NCBI RefSeq assembly: GCF_023556315.2
Contig: NZ_CP116221.1
Coordinates: 1,437,001 to 1,501,000 of the forward strand
DNA: 64,000 bases
Source: Psychroserpens ponticola
Lineage (GTDB): Bacteria; Bacteroidota; Bacteroidia; Flavobacteriales; Flavobacteriaceae
Reading direction: 5' to 3'
Shown here: one piece after another, positions 1-10,191 of the stretch
How the letters are laid out: each line of letters opens with the position of its first letter
Numbering within the stretch: position 1 is the first letter of the stretch
Notes under the pieces: model-generated
What the model was told of the DNA's origin: nothing
What the model saw: only the letters and a program-made list of their open reading frames with translations
Database searches by the model: none
Position numbers and translations under genes: made by a program

Positions 1-603
1 ATTTCGGCAGTTCCTCAGGATTTAAAATATAATGATGAAGACACATTAACGATTATAGGTAACAATGTGACCATTAGAGAATGTGTAACCATTAACAGAG
101 GAACTACTGATAGAATGAAAACTGTTATTGGAGATAATTGTTTAATTATGGCATATTGCCATGTTGCACATGATTGTATCGTTGGTAACAATTGTATCTT
201 TTCTAATAATAGTACACTAGCTGGTCATATAAATGTTGGAGACTTTGTTGTCTTAGCAGGTATGACAGCTGTTCATCAGTTTTGTTCTATCGGTAATCAC
301 GCATTTGTAACTGGAGGTTCTTTGGTAAGAAAAGATGTTCCTCCTTTTGTTAAAGCTGGTCGTGAACCATTATCATATGTAGGAATTAATTCTGTTGGAT
401 TGCGTCGTCGTGGTTTTTCTACTGAAAAAATTAGAGAGATTCAAGATATTTATAGAATGCTCTATCAAAAAAATTATAATAATACCCAAGCTTCAGATTT
501 AATTGAAGCAGAAATGGAAGCCACAACTGAACGTGATGAAATTCTTCAATTTATCAAGAATTCTCATCGTGGAATCATGAAAGGGTATTTTAAATCAAAT
601 TAA
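1..603 (+). CDS. lpxA: UDP-N-acetylglucosamine acyltransferase LpxA, 3' part
   Basis: The reading frame is open from base 1, so this is the C-terminal 200 residues of a gene that starts before the window; the first in-frame GTG at 67 is internal. LpxA moves a 3-hydroxyacyl chain from acyl carrier protein to the 3-OH of UDP-GlcNAc, the first step of lipid A synthesis in the cytoplasm. The sequence shows hexapeptide repeats of a left-handed beta-helix, the VAHDCIVGN stretch that matches the catalytic-histidine region of E. coli LpxA, TAVHQFCSIG, and the VGLRRRGFS start of the helical C-terminal domain. It lies 150 bp upstream of efp. The gene before it is outside the window; in related genomes it is often an lpxC-fabZ fusion. 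Confidence 0.95.
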   Translation: MSAVPQDLKYNDEDTLTIIGNNVTIRECVTINRGTTDRMKTVIGDNCLIMAYCHVAHDCIVGNNCIFSNNSTLAGHINVGDFVVLAGMTAVHQFCSIGNHAFVTGGSLVRKDVPPFVKAGREPLSYVGINSVGLRRRGFSTEKIREIQDIYRMLYQKNYNNTQASDLIEAEMEATTERDEILQFIKNSHRGIMKGYFKSN

Positions 604-753
604 TTTAAAACTTTATATAAAAGCAGTAAAATGCTTATGTGTAAGTAGATATAAAAAAAATAATAGATAAGTTTGGTTTTGAGTTGTGACTATCATTTGA
701 AATTTGAACAAACATCTCAATAATTAACAAATCAACAACAAAACAATAAAAGA

Positions 754-1320
754 ATGGCAAGTACTTCAGATATAAGAAACGGATTGTGTATAAAATATAA
801 CAATGATATCTATAAAATCATTGAATTTCTTCACGTTAAACCAGGTAAAGGACCAGCTTTTGTAAGAACAAAAATGAAAAGTGTTACTACTGGAAAAGTG
901 TTGGATAATACATTTTCAGCAGGACATAAAATTGAAGATGTTCGTGTTGAAACTCATAAATTTCAATACTTATATAATGATGGTGAATTCTATCATTTTA
1001 TGAATGAAGTTGATTATACTCAAATTCGATTGTTAGAAGCTGCATTAGATCGATCAGATTTAATGAAGGAAGGAGAAATAGTAACGATACTTATTAATAC
1101 AGAGGATAATATGCCACTTTCGGTTGATATGCCTGCAACGGTAATTTTAGAAGTTACAGCAACCGAACCTGGTGTTAAAGGAAATACTGCTACTAATGCA
1201 ACGAAACCTGCAACAGTAGAAACAGGTGCTGAAGTTAATGTGCCTTTATTTATTAACGAAGGTGACAAGATTAAAGTAGAAACTGAGAAAGGAACGTATA
1301 AAGAACGTATCAAGGAGTAA
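754..1320 (+). CDS. efp: Elongation factor P
   Basis: EF-P is a three-domain tRNA-shaped factor that enters the ribosomal E site and relieves stalling at polyproline stretches. At 188 residues the length is normal for the family. The loop VKPGKGPAF places Lys32 at the position that is post-translationally modified in many bacteria, and the C-terminal OB-fold region with the GDKIKVETEKGTYKER motif is intact. The stop TAA shares its last base with the ATG of lpxD at 1320, which indicates translational coupling. The 150-bp upstream gap is AT-rich and has only a loose promoter match (TATCATTTG at about 691-699). The gene is flanked by lipid A genes, a common arrangement in Flavobacteriaceae. Confidence 0.97.
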   Translation: MASTSDIRNGLCIKYNNDIYKIIEFLHVKPGKGPAFVRTKMKSVTTGKVLDNTFSAGHKIEDVRVETHKFQYLYNDGEFYHFMNEVDYTQIRLLEAALDRSDLMKEGEIVTILINTEDNMPLSVDMPATVILEVTATEPGVKGNTATNATKPATVETGAEVNVPLFINEGDKIKVETEKGTYKERIKE

Positions 1321-2258
1321 TGAAGTTTCCTAAACCATATTCACTCAAAGATATTGCAGCTATTATTTCTACAGACTATGTAGGAGCAGATGATTTTCCT
1401 GTTAATGGAATGAATGAAATTCACGTCGTAGAATCTGGAGATATCGTTTTTGTAGATCATCCTAAATACTACGACAAGGCTTTAGAATCTGCAGCTACAA
1501 TTGTCTTAATTAACAAACAAGTTAAATGTCCTGAAGGAAAAGCATTGCTTATTAGTGATGATCCTTTTAGAGATTTTAATAAACTTACTCAATACTTTAA
1601 ACCATTTCAGCCTACTACAGCAACTATTTCTCCATTAGCAAAAATCGGAGTGAATACTGTTATTCAACCAAATGCGTTTGTTGGTAATAATGTGGAAATT
1701 GGTGATAATTGCATCATACATGCTAATGTTAGTATTTATGACGATACAATTATTGGTAATAATGTAACTATTCATTCAGGAACTGTTCTAGGCGCTAATG
1801 GATTTTACTATAAAAAACGCCCAGATGGATATGATCAATTATTGTCAGGTGGACGTGTGGTTATTGGAGACCATGTAGATATTGGAGCGTGTTGTACAAT
1901 TGATAAAGGAGTTACTGGAGATACAACAATTGGTGATGGTTCTAAGTTAGATAACCAAATTCAAGTTGGTCATGATACGATTATTGGAAAAAAATGTTTG
2001 ATAGCATCGCAAACCGGAATAGCTGGTTGTGTCGTTATTGAGGATGAAGTTACAATTTGGGGACAAGTTGGTACAGCTAGTGGAATTACCATTGGAGCTA
2101 AAGCTGTGGTTCAAGCGCAAGCTGGTGTTACTAAGTCTATTGAAGGAGGTAAAGCATATTGGGGAACTCCAATACTGGAAGCAAGACAAGAATTAAAACG
2201 ATTAGCTTCAATTAAGCAAATTCCAAGAATTTTAGAAGAATTAAAAAAATTAAAATGA
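1320..2258 (+). CDS. lpxD: UDP-3-O-acylglucosamine N-acyltransferase LpxD
   Basis: LpxD adds the second 3-hydroxyacyl chain, at N-2 of UDP-3-O-acylglucosamine, in lipid A synthesis. The 312-residue protein has an N-terminal uridine-binding type domain (about 1-95). A long run of hexapeptide repeats follows (about 100-280, for example VGNNVEIGDNCIIHANV), with the QVGHDTIIG stretch aligning with the catalytic-histidine region of LpxD, and a short helical C-terminus. It overlaps efp by 1 base and the next gene by 4 bases (ATGA), so it belongs to the efp operon. Bacteroidetes often carry two LpxD-like genes, and which one this is cannot be decided here. Confidence 0.9.
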   Translation: MKFPKPYSLKDIAAIISTDYVGADDFPVNGMNEIHVVESGDIVFVDHPKYYDKALESAATIVLINKQVKCPEGKALLISDDPFRDFNKLTQYFKPFQPTTATISPLAKIGVNTVIQPNAFVGNNVEIGDNCIIHANVSIYDDTIIGNNVTIHSGTVLGANGFYYKKRPDGYDQLLSGGRVVIGDHVDIGACCTIDKGVTGDTTIGDGSKLDNQIQVGHDTIIGKKCLIASQTGIAGCVVIEDEVTIWGQVGTASGITIGAKAVVQAQAGVTKSIEGGKAYWGTPILEARQELKRLASIKQIPRILEELKKLK

Positions 2259-2659
2259 GTCCAAAAGACCTAATTAAAAATTTTTATCAGTTAGATTTAG
2301 CAAAAGATAACAATATCATGGATTTCTTCCATGAAGATTGTGAATTAAAATGGAATAGTAGTAAAGGTTATACACAACTTGATTATCAAGGAATCAAAGA
2401 GATGCTAGAAGGCGTAAGAAAATCATATCATTCTTTTAAATTTAGAGTGAGTCACCTTTTAGAAGATGAAAATATCATAACGACCAGATATACAATATAT
2501 GCAACAGTTATTGAACGTCCTGAAAAAGAAGATGCTTTAGCACATTTTATTACAATTTGGGAAGTTAAAGATGGTAAAATGCATACAGGTTTTGAAATAA
2601 GTCAACTAGCAGATGTCAGTCCTGAGAGTTTAAATTCTTATGCTGAAATAAAAGTTTAA
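2255..2659 (+). CDS. NTF2-like (SnoaL-type) protein
   Basis: This 134-residue cytoplasmic protein has the pattern of the NTF2/SnoaL fold: an N-terminal helix with FYQLDLAKDNN, then FFHEDCELKWN, a YQGIKEMLEGV helix, and beta strands ending in ITIWEVKDGKM, where a typical family member forms the cone-shaped pocket. The start ATG overlaps the lpxD stop by 4 bases. The fold serves both enzymes and ligand-binding proteins, and no catalytic dyad can be assigned, so the function stays open. Its conserved place between lpxD and sucD suggests a small housekeeping role. Confidence 0.75.
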   Translation: MSPKDLIKNFYQLDLAKDNNIMDFFHEDCELKWNSSKGYTQLDYQGIKEMLEGVRKSYHSFKFRVSHLLEDENIITTRYTIYATVIERPEKEDALAHFITIWEVKDGKMHTGFEISQLADVSPESLNSYAEIKV

Positions 2660-2664
2660 AAAAA

Positions 2665-2695
2665 TTTAAAAATCAGTATCAAAAACTTACTTTTG
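2665..2695 (+). promoter_or_regulatory. Possible sucD promoter
   Basis: TACTTTTG at 2688-2695 is an exact match to the Bacteroidetes -7 element TAnnTTTG, 46 bp before the sucD ATG. The -33 region is only TTTA (2665-2668). This would let sucD be expressed apart from the lpx genes upstream. Confidence 0.45.
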
Positions 2696-2741
2696 CTAAA
2701 CGAATTAGTAATTTAAAATTCAATTAAAAAATCAAACACAA

Positions 2742-3614
2742 ATGAGCGTTTTAGTTAATAAAGATTCAAAAATAATAGTTCAAGGTTTTACTGGAAGTGA
2801 AGGTACTTTTCATGCTGGTCAAATGATTGATTATGGAACCAATGTTGTTGGTGGTGTTACTCCAGGAAAAGGAGGTCAAACACATCTAAATAAACCTGTT
2901 TTTAATACAGTACAAGAAGCTGTTGATAAAGTAGGAGCTGATACTACTATTATTTTTGTTCCACCAGCATTCGCAGCTGATGCAATTATGGAGGCTGCTG
3001 AAGCAGGAATTAAAGTAATCATTACTATTACTGAAGGTATTCCAGTTGCAGACATGATTAAGGCTTCAGACTACATAAAAGGTAGAGATTGTCGCTTAAT
3101 TGGTCCTAATTGTCCAGGTGTTATCACACCAGGAGAAGCAAAAGTAGGTATCATGCCAGGCTTCGTCTTTAAAAAAGGAAAAGTTGGTGTTGTGTCTAAG
3201 TCAGGAACTTTAACTTATGAAGCTGCTGATCAAGTTGTTAAACAAGGTTTAGGAATTACAACAGCTATAGGTATTGGTGGTGACCCTATCATTGGAACTA
3301 CGACTAAAGAAGCTGTTGAATTATTAATTAATGATCCAGAAACCGAATGTGTTGTCATGATTGGTGAGATTGGTGGTCAATTAGAAGCTGATGCTGCTAA
3401 ATGGTATCAAAATAGTGGAAGTAAAAAACCAATAGTTGGATTTATTGCTGGTGAAACTGCACCTGCTGGTCGTACAATGGGTCATGCTGGAGCAATTGTT
3501 GGAGGTAGTGATGATACAGCTCAAGCTAAAAAAGCAATTATGAGAGAATGTGGAATCCACGTTGTTGATTCACCTGCAGAAATTGGAAAAAAAGTAGCAG
3601 AAGTTATTAGTTAA
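2742..3614 (+). CDS. sucD: Succinate-CoA ligase, alpha subunit
   Basis: This subunit carries the phosphohistidine and binds CoA in the TCA-cycle ligase that converts succinyl-CoA to succinate with ATP or GTP formation. The 290 residues are full length. Visible features are the N-terminal CoA-binding Rossmann motif [10 protein letters not shown], the IGPNCPGVI segment, the SKSGTLTYE motif, and the active-site histidine in GHAGAIVGG (His248). The beta subunit SucC is not in the window, so the two genes are unlinked here, as is usual in this family. A strong terminator follows. Confidence 0.97.
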   Translation: MSVLVNKDSKIIVQGFTGSEGTFHAGQMIDYGTNVVGGVTPGKGGQTHLNKPVFNTVQEAVDKVGADTTIIFVPPAFAADAIMEAAEAGIKVIITITEGIPVADMIKASDYIKGRDCRLIGPNCPGVITPGEAKVGIMPGFVFKKGKVGVVSKSGTLTYEAADQVVKQGLGITTAIGIGGDPIIGTTTKEAVELLINDPETECVVMIGEIGGQLEADAAKWYQNSGSKKPIVGFIAGETAPAGRTMGHAGAIVGGSDDTAQAKKAIMRECGIHVVDSPAEIGKKVAEVIS

Positions 3615-3651
3615 CCTACTGTTAAAATATATATAAAAACATCACGTTATC

Positions 3652-3687
3652 ATTCCGTTAGCTTTAACTTAGCTAACGGAATTTTTT
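3652..3687 (+). terminator. Intrinsic terminator after sucD
   Basis: A perfect stem pairs ATTCCGTTAGC (3652-3662) with GCTAACGGAAT (3672-3682) around a 9-nt loop, followed by a run of T from 3682. Confidence 0.93.
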
Positions 3688-3718
3688 ATTTAAACTAATC
3701 TAACATTATCACAATCAA

Positions 3719-6691
3719 ATGAAGTACATCAAATTAGTTACTTTGATTGCATTTGTAGCATTTGCTTACAGTTGTAAAACAGAGAACAGTAACAAAGATT
3801 TGGCTTATGCTGTCGAATCTCAAAAAGATGCTAGTGGTTTTTCTTATGAAACTGTAGCGAACGATCCAACAGGTTTACGTTTATATACATTAGACAATGG
3901 TCTTAAAGTCTATTTAAGCAAGAATAGTGATGAACCAAAAATACAAACGTATATAGCTGTAAGAGCTGGTTCAAATTATGATCCAAAAGAGTCTACAGGT
4001 TTAGCACACTATCTAGAACATATGGTGTTTAAAGGAACAAGTAAAGTTGGAACGATAGACTGGGAAAAGGAAAAAGAATATCTTGATCAAATTTCAGATT
4101 TATATGAAGAGCATAGAGCAGAAGCTGATCCTGCTAAAAAGTTAGAGATTTATAAAAAAATTGATGAGGTTTCTCTTGAAGCTTCCAATTACAGCGTTGC
4201 TAACGAATACGATAAAATGACAAGTTCTCTTGGAGCTACAGGTACGAATGCACATACTTGGTTTGAAGAGACAATTTATAAAAATAAAATACCTGCAAAC
4301 GAACTCGATAAATGGTTAGCTTTAGAGAGTGAGCGTTTTGGAGAATTAGTATTGCGTTTATTCCATACAGAATTAGAAGCTGTTTTTGAAGAGTTCAATA
4401 GAGGTCAAGATAGTGATGGTAGAAAGCGTTATGCTGCAATGTTAAAAGGACTTTTTCCTAATCATCCTTACGGACAACAATCTACAATTGGTGTTGCTGA
4501 GCATTTAAAAAATCCTTCTTTGGTAGACATCAATAACTATTTCAATAAGTATTATGTGCCAAATAATATGGCAATGGTTCTAGTTGGTGATTTAGATTTT
4601 GATACAACAATTAAAAAAGTGAATGATACTTTTGGAAAACTAGAAAAGAAAGAGGTTGTACATCCTACACTTCCTAAAGAAGAACCAATTACATCTCCAG
4701 TGGTAAATGAAGTATTTGGTCCAACTGCTGAGAGTGTATCTATTGCATTTAGATCTAAAGGTGTTAATACAGAAGAAGAAAAATTAATGACTGTTGCTGA
4801 TATGATTTTGGCTAACGGAAATGCTGGTTTAATAGATTTAAATTTGAATCAAAAACAAGCTGTACAATATGCTGGTTGTTCTCCTACGTTTTTAAATGAT
4901 TATGGATACCATTCATTTAGCGGTTCTCCAAAAGAAGGACAGTCACTTGATGAAGTTAAAGATTTATTATTAGAGCAAATAGAAAAGCTAAAGAAAGGTG
5001 AGTTTGAAGATTGGATGATTGATGCTGTTGTCAACGATTTAAAATTAAATCAAACGCAACAATATGAAAATAGTACTGCATTAGCATCGATGTATTATAA
5101 CGCATTTATTCATCACGAAGATTGGACTAATAAAGTTAAATTTTTAGACGATTTGAAAAAAGTGACCAAGCAAGAGGTTATGGATTTCGCAAACAGATTC
5201 TATAAAGATAATTATGTGGTGACCTATAAACGTCAAGGTGAAGATGCGTCAATTGTAAAAGTAGCTAATCCTGGAATTACTCCAGTTAACGTGAATAGAG
5301 ATAAAAGTTCTCAGTACATGAAAGATTTTAATAAACTGGAATCTGAACCTTTACAACCAAAATTTGTCGATTATAAGAAAGCAATCAAAGAAGCTAAAAT
5401 GGATAATGGTATTAAGGTATCTTATATCGATAATGAATTGAACGATTTATTCGATATGAATATCATTTTTGATATGGGAAGTGATAATGATAAAAAGTTA
5501 GGACTTGCTGCTGGATATATGGAGTACTTAGGAACAGATAAATATTCTGCCGAAGAACTTAAAAAAGAATTCTACAAATTAGGTGTTAAATATTATGTGA
5601 GTGCAGGAGCAGAAACAACTTATGTTGGATTAAATGGTTTAAAAGAAAACCTTCCAAAAGGGTTGGAGTTGTTAGAGCATTTATGGAATAACGCAGTTCC
5701 TGACCAAGAGGCTTATGATAAATATGTTGAATCAATCACTAAAGGTAGAGTAGATGGTAAATCGCAAAAAGGAAATATTCTTTGGAATGGTCTAATGAAC
5801 TATGGGAAGTATGGTGAAACCTCGCGTTTGAGAAATATCTTCCAAACAAAAGAACTTAATGCTATGAATCCTGAGGAGTTAGTAGACATTGTAAAAGGAA
5901 TGAAAAACTTTGAGCAGCGTGTTTTTTACTACGGAAAAGATATCGATGCAGCTGTTGCAGCATTAAATACTAATCATAAAGTGGCTGAAGATTTGAAATC
6001 ATATCCTGAAGCAATGGCTTATCTTGAAAAAGAAACTGGAGGAAATGTCTATTTTGTTGATTTTGATATGGTGCAATCTGAAATGTTATTCTTAGCAAAA
6101 GGTGATCCTTTCAAAGCTGAAAATATGGCTGCTTCTACATTATTTAATACCTACTTTGGTAGTGGATTGTCATCAATTGTTTTCCAGGAAATTAGAGAAT
6201 CAAAATCATTAGCATACTCTGCTTTTTCTAGTTATAGTACTGCTAGTAAAAAGGAAGATAATAATTATGTGATGGCTTATATGGGAACACAGGCAAATAA
6301 AATGCCTCAAGCTGTTGAAGCAATGATGGAGCTTATGACAAACATGCCTGAGGCCGAAGAGCAATTTAAGGCTGCAAAAGAAGCTGCGCTTAAAAAGTTA
6401 GCTGCACAGCGTATCACTAAATCTAGTGTGTTTTGGAATTATGAACGTCTTAAGAAATTAGGTATTGATAATGACAACAGAGAAGAGATGTATGCTAAGA
6501 TAAAAGATATGACTATGGATGATTTACGCGATTTCTTTAACGCTAATATTAGTGGAGAAAATTATAACGTAATGGTCATTGGGAATAAAGAAGATATCGA
6601 CTTTGAAGCTTTGAAAAAATTAGGTAAAGTTCAAGAAATGGATATTGATTATCTATTTAATTACGATCAACCTGAAGAGGTTAAAATGTAA
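3719..6691 (+). CDS. M16 family zinc peptidase, lipoprotein
   Basis: This 990-residue protein is a double-length M16 (insulinase/pitrilysin) peptidase with an active N-terminal half and an inactive C-terminal half. The inverted zinc motif HYLEH is at residues 97-101, and the distal glutamate lies in ELEAVFEEFNRG. The C-terminal half has the substrate-binding region FQEIRESKSLAYSAF. Residues 1-19 form a lipoprotein signal with lipobox AYSC, so the enzyme is probably attached to a cell-envelope membrane. M16 enzymes degrade peptides in a closed chamber, so a role in clearing peptides in the periplasm or at the surface is inferred. The gene stands alone between two terminators. Confidence 0.93.
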   Translation: MKYIKLVTLIAFVAFAYSCKTENSNKDLAYAVESQKDASGFSYETVANDPTGLRLYTLDNGLKVYLSKNSDEPKIQTYIAVRAGSNYDPKESTGLAHYLEHMVFKGTSKVGTIDWEKEKEYLDQISDLYEEHRAEADPAKKLEIYKKIDEVSLEASNYSVANEYDKMTSSLGATGTNAHTWFEETIYKNKIPANELDKWLALESERFGELVLRLFHTELEAVFEEFNRGQDSDGRKRYAAMLKGLFPNHPYGQQSTIGVAEHLKNPSLVDINNYFNKYYVPNNMAMVLVGDLDFDTTIKKVNDTFGKLEKKEVVHPTLPKEEPITSPVVNEVFGPTAESVSIAFRSKGVNTEEEKLMTVADMILANGNAGLIDLNLNQKQAVQYAGCSPTFLNDYGYHSFSGSPKEGQSLDEVKDLLLEQIEKLKKGEFEDWMIDAVVNDLKLNQTQQYENSTALASMYYNAFIHHEDWTNKVKFLDDLKKVTKQEVMDFANRFYKDNYVVTYKRQGEDASIVKVANPGITPVNVNRDKSSQYMKDFNKLESEPLQPKFVDYKKAIKEAKMDNGIKVSYIDNELNDLFDMNIIFDMGSDNDKKLGLAAGYMEYLGTDKYSAEELKKEFYKLGVKYYVSAGAETTYVGLNGLKENLPKGLELLEHLWNNAVPDQEAYDKYVESITKGRVDGKSQKGNILWNGLMNYGKYGETSRLRNIFQTKELNAMNPEELVDIVKGMKNFEQRVFYYGKDIDAAVAALNTNHKVAEDLKSYPEAMAYLEKETGGNVYFVDFDMVQSEMLFLAKGDPFKAENMAASTLFNTYFGSGLSSIVFQEIRESKSLAYSAFSSYSTASKKEDNNYVMAYMGTQANKMPQAVEAMMELMTNMPEAEEQFKAAKEAALKKLAAQRITKSSVFWNYERLKKLGIDNDNREEMYAKIKDMTMDDLRDFFNANISGENYNVMVIGNKEDIDFEALKKLGKVQEMDIDYLFNYDQPEEVKM

Positions 6692-6714
6692 TATAATACA
6701 AATTAATTTTATAA

Positions 6715-6745
6715 AAGGCAACTTCTAAATGAAGTTGCCTTTTTT
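6715..6745 (+). terminator. Intrinsic terminator after the M16 gene
   Basis: AAGGCAACTTC (6715-6725) pairs with GAAGTTGCCTT (6731-6741) around a 5-nt loop and is followed by a T run. Confidence 0.93.
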
Positions 6746-6824
6746 GTTTGTTAACAGAAGCATTTTTCTTTAAAACCAAATTACTTTTATATCTTTAGGT
6801 TCTTATTAATAACTAATTTTTAAA

Positions 6825-9800
6825 ATGAAAAAATCAACCTTTATTTTCCTTCTTTGTAGCTTATTTTGTTTGCAAATTGTAGTTGCTCAAAAATCAAAAA
6901 AAGAAGACAAACAACCTTTAGATGATATTAAAATTGACGGATTAAAATGGCGTAGTATTGGTCCATCACTAACCTCTGGACGTATATCTGACGTTGCTGT
7001 TAATCCAAATAATCCATTTGAATATTATGTAGCAGCTTCTGCTGGTGGTGTCTGGAAAACAGTTAATTCAGGTGTAACCTTTGAACCAATCTTCGATAAC
7101 GAAGGTTCTTATTCAATTGGATGCATCACTATAGATCCTAATAATTCCAACGTCATTTGGGTAGGAACGGGTGAAAATAACAATCAGCGTTCTGTGTCTT
7201 TTGGTGATGGTGTTTATAAATCTTTAGATGGTGGTTCAACTTGGAAGCATATGGGTTTAAAAATGTCTGAACACGTTGGAAAAATTATTGTGCATCCAGA
7301 CGATTCTAATATCGTTTTTGTTGCAGCTATTGGTCCATTATGGAGTAAAGGTGGAGATCGTGGTTTGTATAAAACAACTGATGGAGGTGAAACTTGGAAA
7401 GCCGTTTTAACTGTAGATGAACATACTGGAGTTAATGATGTCGTAATGGATTTAAATAATCCTGAAGTGTTGTATGCTTCAACGCTACAACGTAGACGTC
7501 ATGTGTTTACTTATGTTGGTGGAGGACCAGGTTCTGGACTACATAAAAGTACAGATGGAGGAAAAACGTGGACTAAAAGTCAAGCAGGTTTACCAACTGT
7601 TGAATTAGGACGAATAGGATTATCTATTTCTCCTGCTGATCCGGAAATCATTTATGCTATTGTAGAAGCTGCCGATGGTAAAAGTGGATTTTATGCATCT
7701 ACAAATCGAGGGGCAAGTTGGGAAAAAAGAAGCTCTCACGTCACTAGTGGTAATTATTATCAGGAAATAATTGCAGATCCTGTAGATCCAAATACGATTT
7801 ACTCTATGGATACTTGGATGTCTGTTAGTCATGATGGTGGACGAACATTTAATGGTGTTGGAGAAGTATTTAAACACGTCGATAATCATTGTATGTGGAT
7901 TGATCCTAATAATAATCAGCACTGGTTAGTAGGTTGTGATGGTGGTATGTACGAAACCTTTGATGCCGCAAAAACTTGGGATTTTAAAGAAAACATCCCT
8001 GTAACACAGTTCTATAAAGTGGCTGTAGATAATGATTATCCGTTTTATAATGTTTATGGAGGAACACAAGATAATTTTAGTATTGGTGGACCTTCAAGAG
8101 TGTTAACTAATCACGGAATTACAAATTTTGATTGGTTTATCACCAATGGAGGAGATGGTTTCGAATCACAAATAGATCCTGAAAATCCAAATATTGTTTA
8201 TGCACAATCGCAATATGGCTACTTAGTGCGTTATGATAAATTAAGTGGAGAAATTGTTGGAATTCAACCTGCAGAACGTGAAGGAGAGGATGCGTATCGT
8301 TTCAATTGGGATTCGCCTTTGGCTGTTAGCAAGCATAAATCTGGTCGCTTATATTTTGCAGCGAATAAAGTATTCCGTTCTGATGATTATGGAAATAGTT
8401 GGACAGTTATTAGCGATGACTTATCACAACAAATTGATAGAAATACACTAAAAGTTTATGATCGTGTGCTTAGTATTGATGCTGTTGCTAAAAATGGTTC
8501 AACGTCTTTATATGGAAGTGTTGTAGCGTTATCTGAATCTCCAATTGATGAAAATTTATTAGCAGTTGGAACTGATGATGGTTTAGTCCATATTTCTGAA
8601 AATGGCGGAAATTCTTGGCGAAAAATTTCAAATATTCCTGGAGCACCAAATCAATCGTATGTAAATTCTGTGTATTTATCTAAGCATAATATAAATGTGA
8701 TGTATGTTGCTTTTAACCATCATAAATATGGAGACTTTAAACCTTATATCTTTAAGTCTTCAGATAAAGGAGTAACATGGAAAGACATAAGTTCTAATTT
8801 GCCAAAAGGAAGTGTGTATTCGATTGAAGAAGATCATATAGATAAAAATTTAATTTTCTGCGGAACAGAATATGGTGCATTTTTCTCACCAAATCAAGGT
8901 CAACGTTGGAAAGAATTATCTGCTGGATTGCCAACAATCGCTGTAAGAGATATAGCAATTCAAGAGCGTGAAAACGATTTGGTTTTAGGAACATTTGGTA
9001 GAGGGTTTTATGTGCTTGATGATTATTCAGCATTGCGTTCTATCAAAAACAATAAACCTTCAGAAACTGCAATTTTATATCCTGTTCGTGAAGCATTAAG
9101 TTGGGAGCGAAGTTCTCCGCTAGGATTACCAGGAAAAGCTTTCCAAGGAGATAATTTTTATACGTCTGAAAACTTAGGGCCTGAAGCGATGTTTACTTAC
9201 TACTATAATGACACTTTTAAATCATTAAAAGACAAACGTTCAGAAAAAGAAAAGAATCTTATTAAAGATAAAAAAGACACACCTTATCCTAATTATAGCC
9301 AATTAAAAGCGGAACGTGATCAAGAAGAGTCGCAGCTTCTATTTACAATTAAAAATGATGCTGGAACTGTTGTAAAAAAAGAATTTAAAACACCAAAAGA
9401 AGGTGTGCAACGTTTTCATTGGAATTTGAGATACACGCTCCCAAACCCAATAGATTTAAGCACATCTTCATTCTACAACCCTTGGGAAGCAGTAGATGAA
9501 GGAACACTTGTTGAACCAGGAAAATATACTGTTCAAATGGATTTGTTTGAAAATGGTACGATGTTATCTTTAGTAGCACCAAAGACATTTTATGTTAAGG
9601 CACTTAAAAACACGATTATGCCTGCAGAAGACAGAACAGCTAAAGTCGCTTTTCAAAAAAATGTCGCTCAACTAGAAGCTGATTATGCAGCAACGCAAAC
9701 AATTATGAGTGAAACATATAATAAGTTACGTTATATAAAAACGGCCATTAAACGTTCAGAGCAGCCATATGAAACGTTAACAGCTTCAGTAATAGCGATA

Positions 9801-10097
9801 GAAGATAAGCTTCAAGCTATTAATGTTGCTCTATATGGTGATCCTGTAAAAAGAAGCTTAGATGTGAGTCAACCACAAACACCAGCAAATAGAATTGGTA
9901 CAATTAGTTATGAGCAAAAGTACTCAACATCTGCACCTACAGAAACACACAAGAATAGTTTTGCAATAGCTAAAAGAGAAATAGGAGCAATTAAGACACG
10001 TGTTGAAACAATTTATAATGTTGACATTAAACAATTAGAAGCCAAACTAATTGCTTCTGGAGCAGGTTATACTCCAGGACGAGGATATAAGGATTAA
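6825..10097 (+). CDS. Secreted BNR/sortilin-type beta-propeller protein
   Basis: This is a 1090-residue secreted protein with a Sec signal peptide (residues 1-21, ending VVAQ). At least nine Asp-box/BNR motifs of the form S-x-D-x-G-x-T-W are visible (for example LDGGSTW, TDGGETW, TDGGKTW, ENGGNSW, SDKGVTW), which predicts one or two large beta-propellers of the sortilin/VPS10 type over about residues 40-740. The C-terminal part (about 860-950) contains a beta-sandwich segment with FHWNLRY and VEPGKYTVQM. Proteins of this layout are often named glycosyl hydrolase, but BNR repeats alone do not prove catalysis. A TATCTTTA element 28 bp upstream (6790-6797) is a near match to a -7 box. Confidence 0.88.
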   Translation: MKKSTFIFLLCSLFCLQIVVAQKSKKEDKQPLDDIKIDGLKWRSIGPSLTSGRISDVAVNPNNPFEYYVAASAGGVWKTVNSGVTFEPIFDNEGSYSIGCITIDPNNSNVIWVGTGENNNQRSVSFGDGVYKSLDGGSTWKHMGLKMSEHVGKIIVHPDDSNIVFVAAIGPLWSKGGDRGLYKTTDGGETWKAVLTVDEHTGVNDVVMDLNNPEVLYASTLQRRRHVFTYVGGGPGSGLHKSTDGGKTWTKSQAGLPTVELGRIGLSISPADPEIIYAIVEAADGKSGFYASTNRGASWEKRSSHVTSGNYYQEIIADPVDPNTIYSMDTWMSVSHDGGRTFNGVGEVFKHVDNHCMWIDPNNNQHWLVGCDGGMYETFDAAKTWDFKENIPVTQFYKVAVDNDYPFYNVYGGTQDNFSIGGPSRVLTNHGITNFDWFITNGGDGFESQIDPENPNIVYAQSQYGYLVRYDKLSGEIVGIQPAEREGEDAYRFNWDSPLAVSKHKSGRLYFAANKVFRSDDYGNSWTVISDDLSQQIDRNTLKVYDRVLSIDAVAKNGSTSLYGSVVALSESPIDENLLAVGTDDGLVHISENGGNSWRKISNIPGAPNQSYVNSVYLSKHNINVMYVAFNHHKYGDFKPYIFKSSDKGVTWKDISSNLPKGSVYSIEEDHIDKNLIFCGTEYGAFFSPNQGQRWKELSAGLPTIAVRDIAIQERENDLVLGTFGRGFYVLDDYSALRSIKNNKPSETAILYPVREALSWERSSPLGLPGKAFQGDNFYTSENLGPEAMFTYYYNDTFKSLKDKRSEKEKNLIKDKKDTPYPNYSQLKAERDQEESQLLFTIKNDAGTVVKKEFKTPKEGVQRFHWNLRYTLPNPIDLSTSSFYNPWEAVDEGTLVEPGKYTVQMDLFENGTMLSLVAPKTFYVKALKNTIMPAEDRTAKVAFQKNVAQLEADYAATQTIMSETYNKLRYIKTAIKRSEQPYETLTASVIAIEDKLQAINVALYGDPVKRSLDVSQPQTPANRIGTISYEQKYSTSAPTETHKNSFAIAKREIGAIKTRVETIYNVDIKQLEAKLIASGAGYTPGRGYKD

Positions 10098-10122
10098 ATA
10101 GAATTATTAAAATTGATTTTAT

Positions 10123-10157
10123 AAACAGCTACTAATATTTAGTGGCTGTTTTTTTTT
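10123..10157 (+). terminator. Intrinsic terminator after the propeller gene
   Basis: AAACAGCTACT (10123-10133) pairs with AGTGGCTGTTT (10141-10151), with one T-G wobble and a 7-nt loop, followed by nine or more T. Confidence 0.92.
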
Positions 10158-10191
10158 CAAAATGTATTTACTAATAGACTATCTGATTATA

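Noticed and set aside
1020-1313. Minus-strand frame of 97 codons within efp
   Set aside because: It is a shadow of efp with no supporting start or homology pattern.
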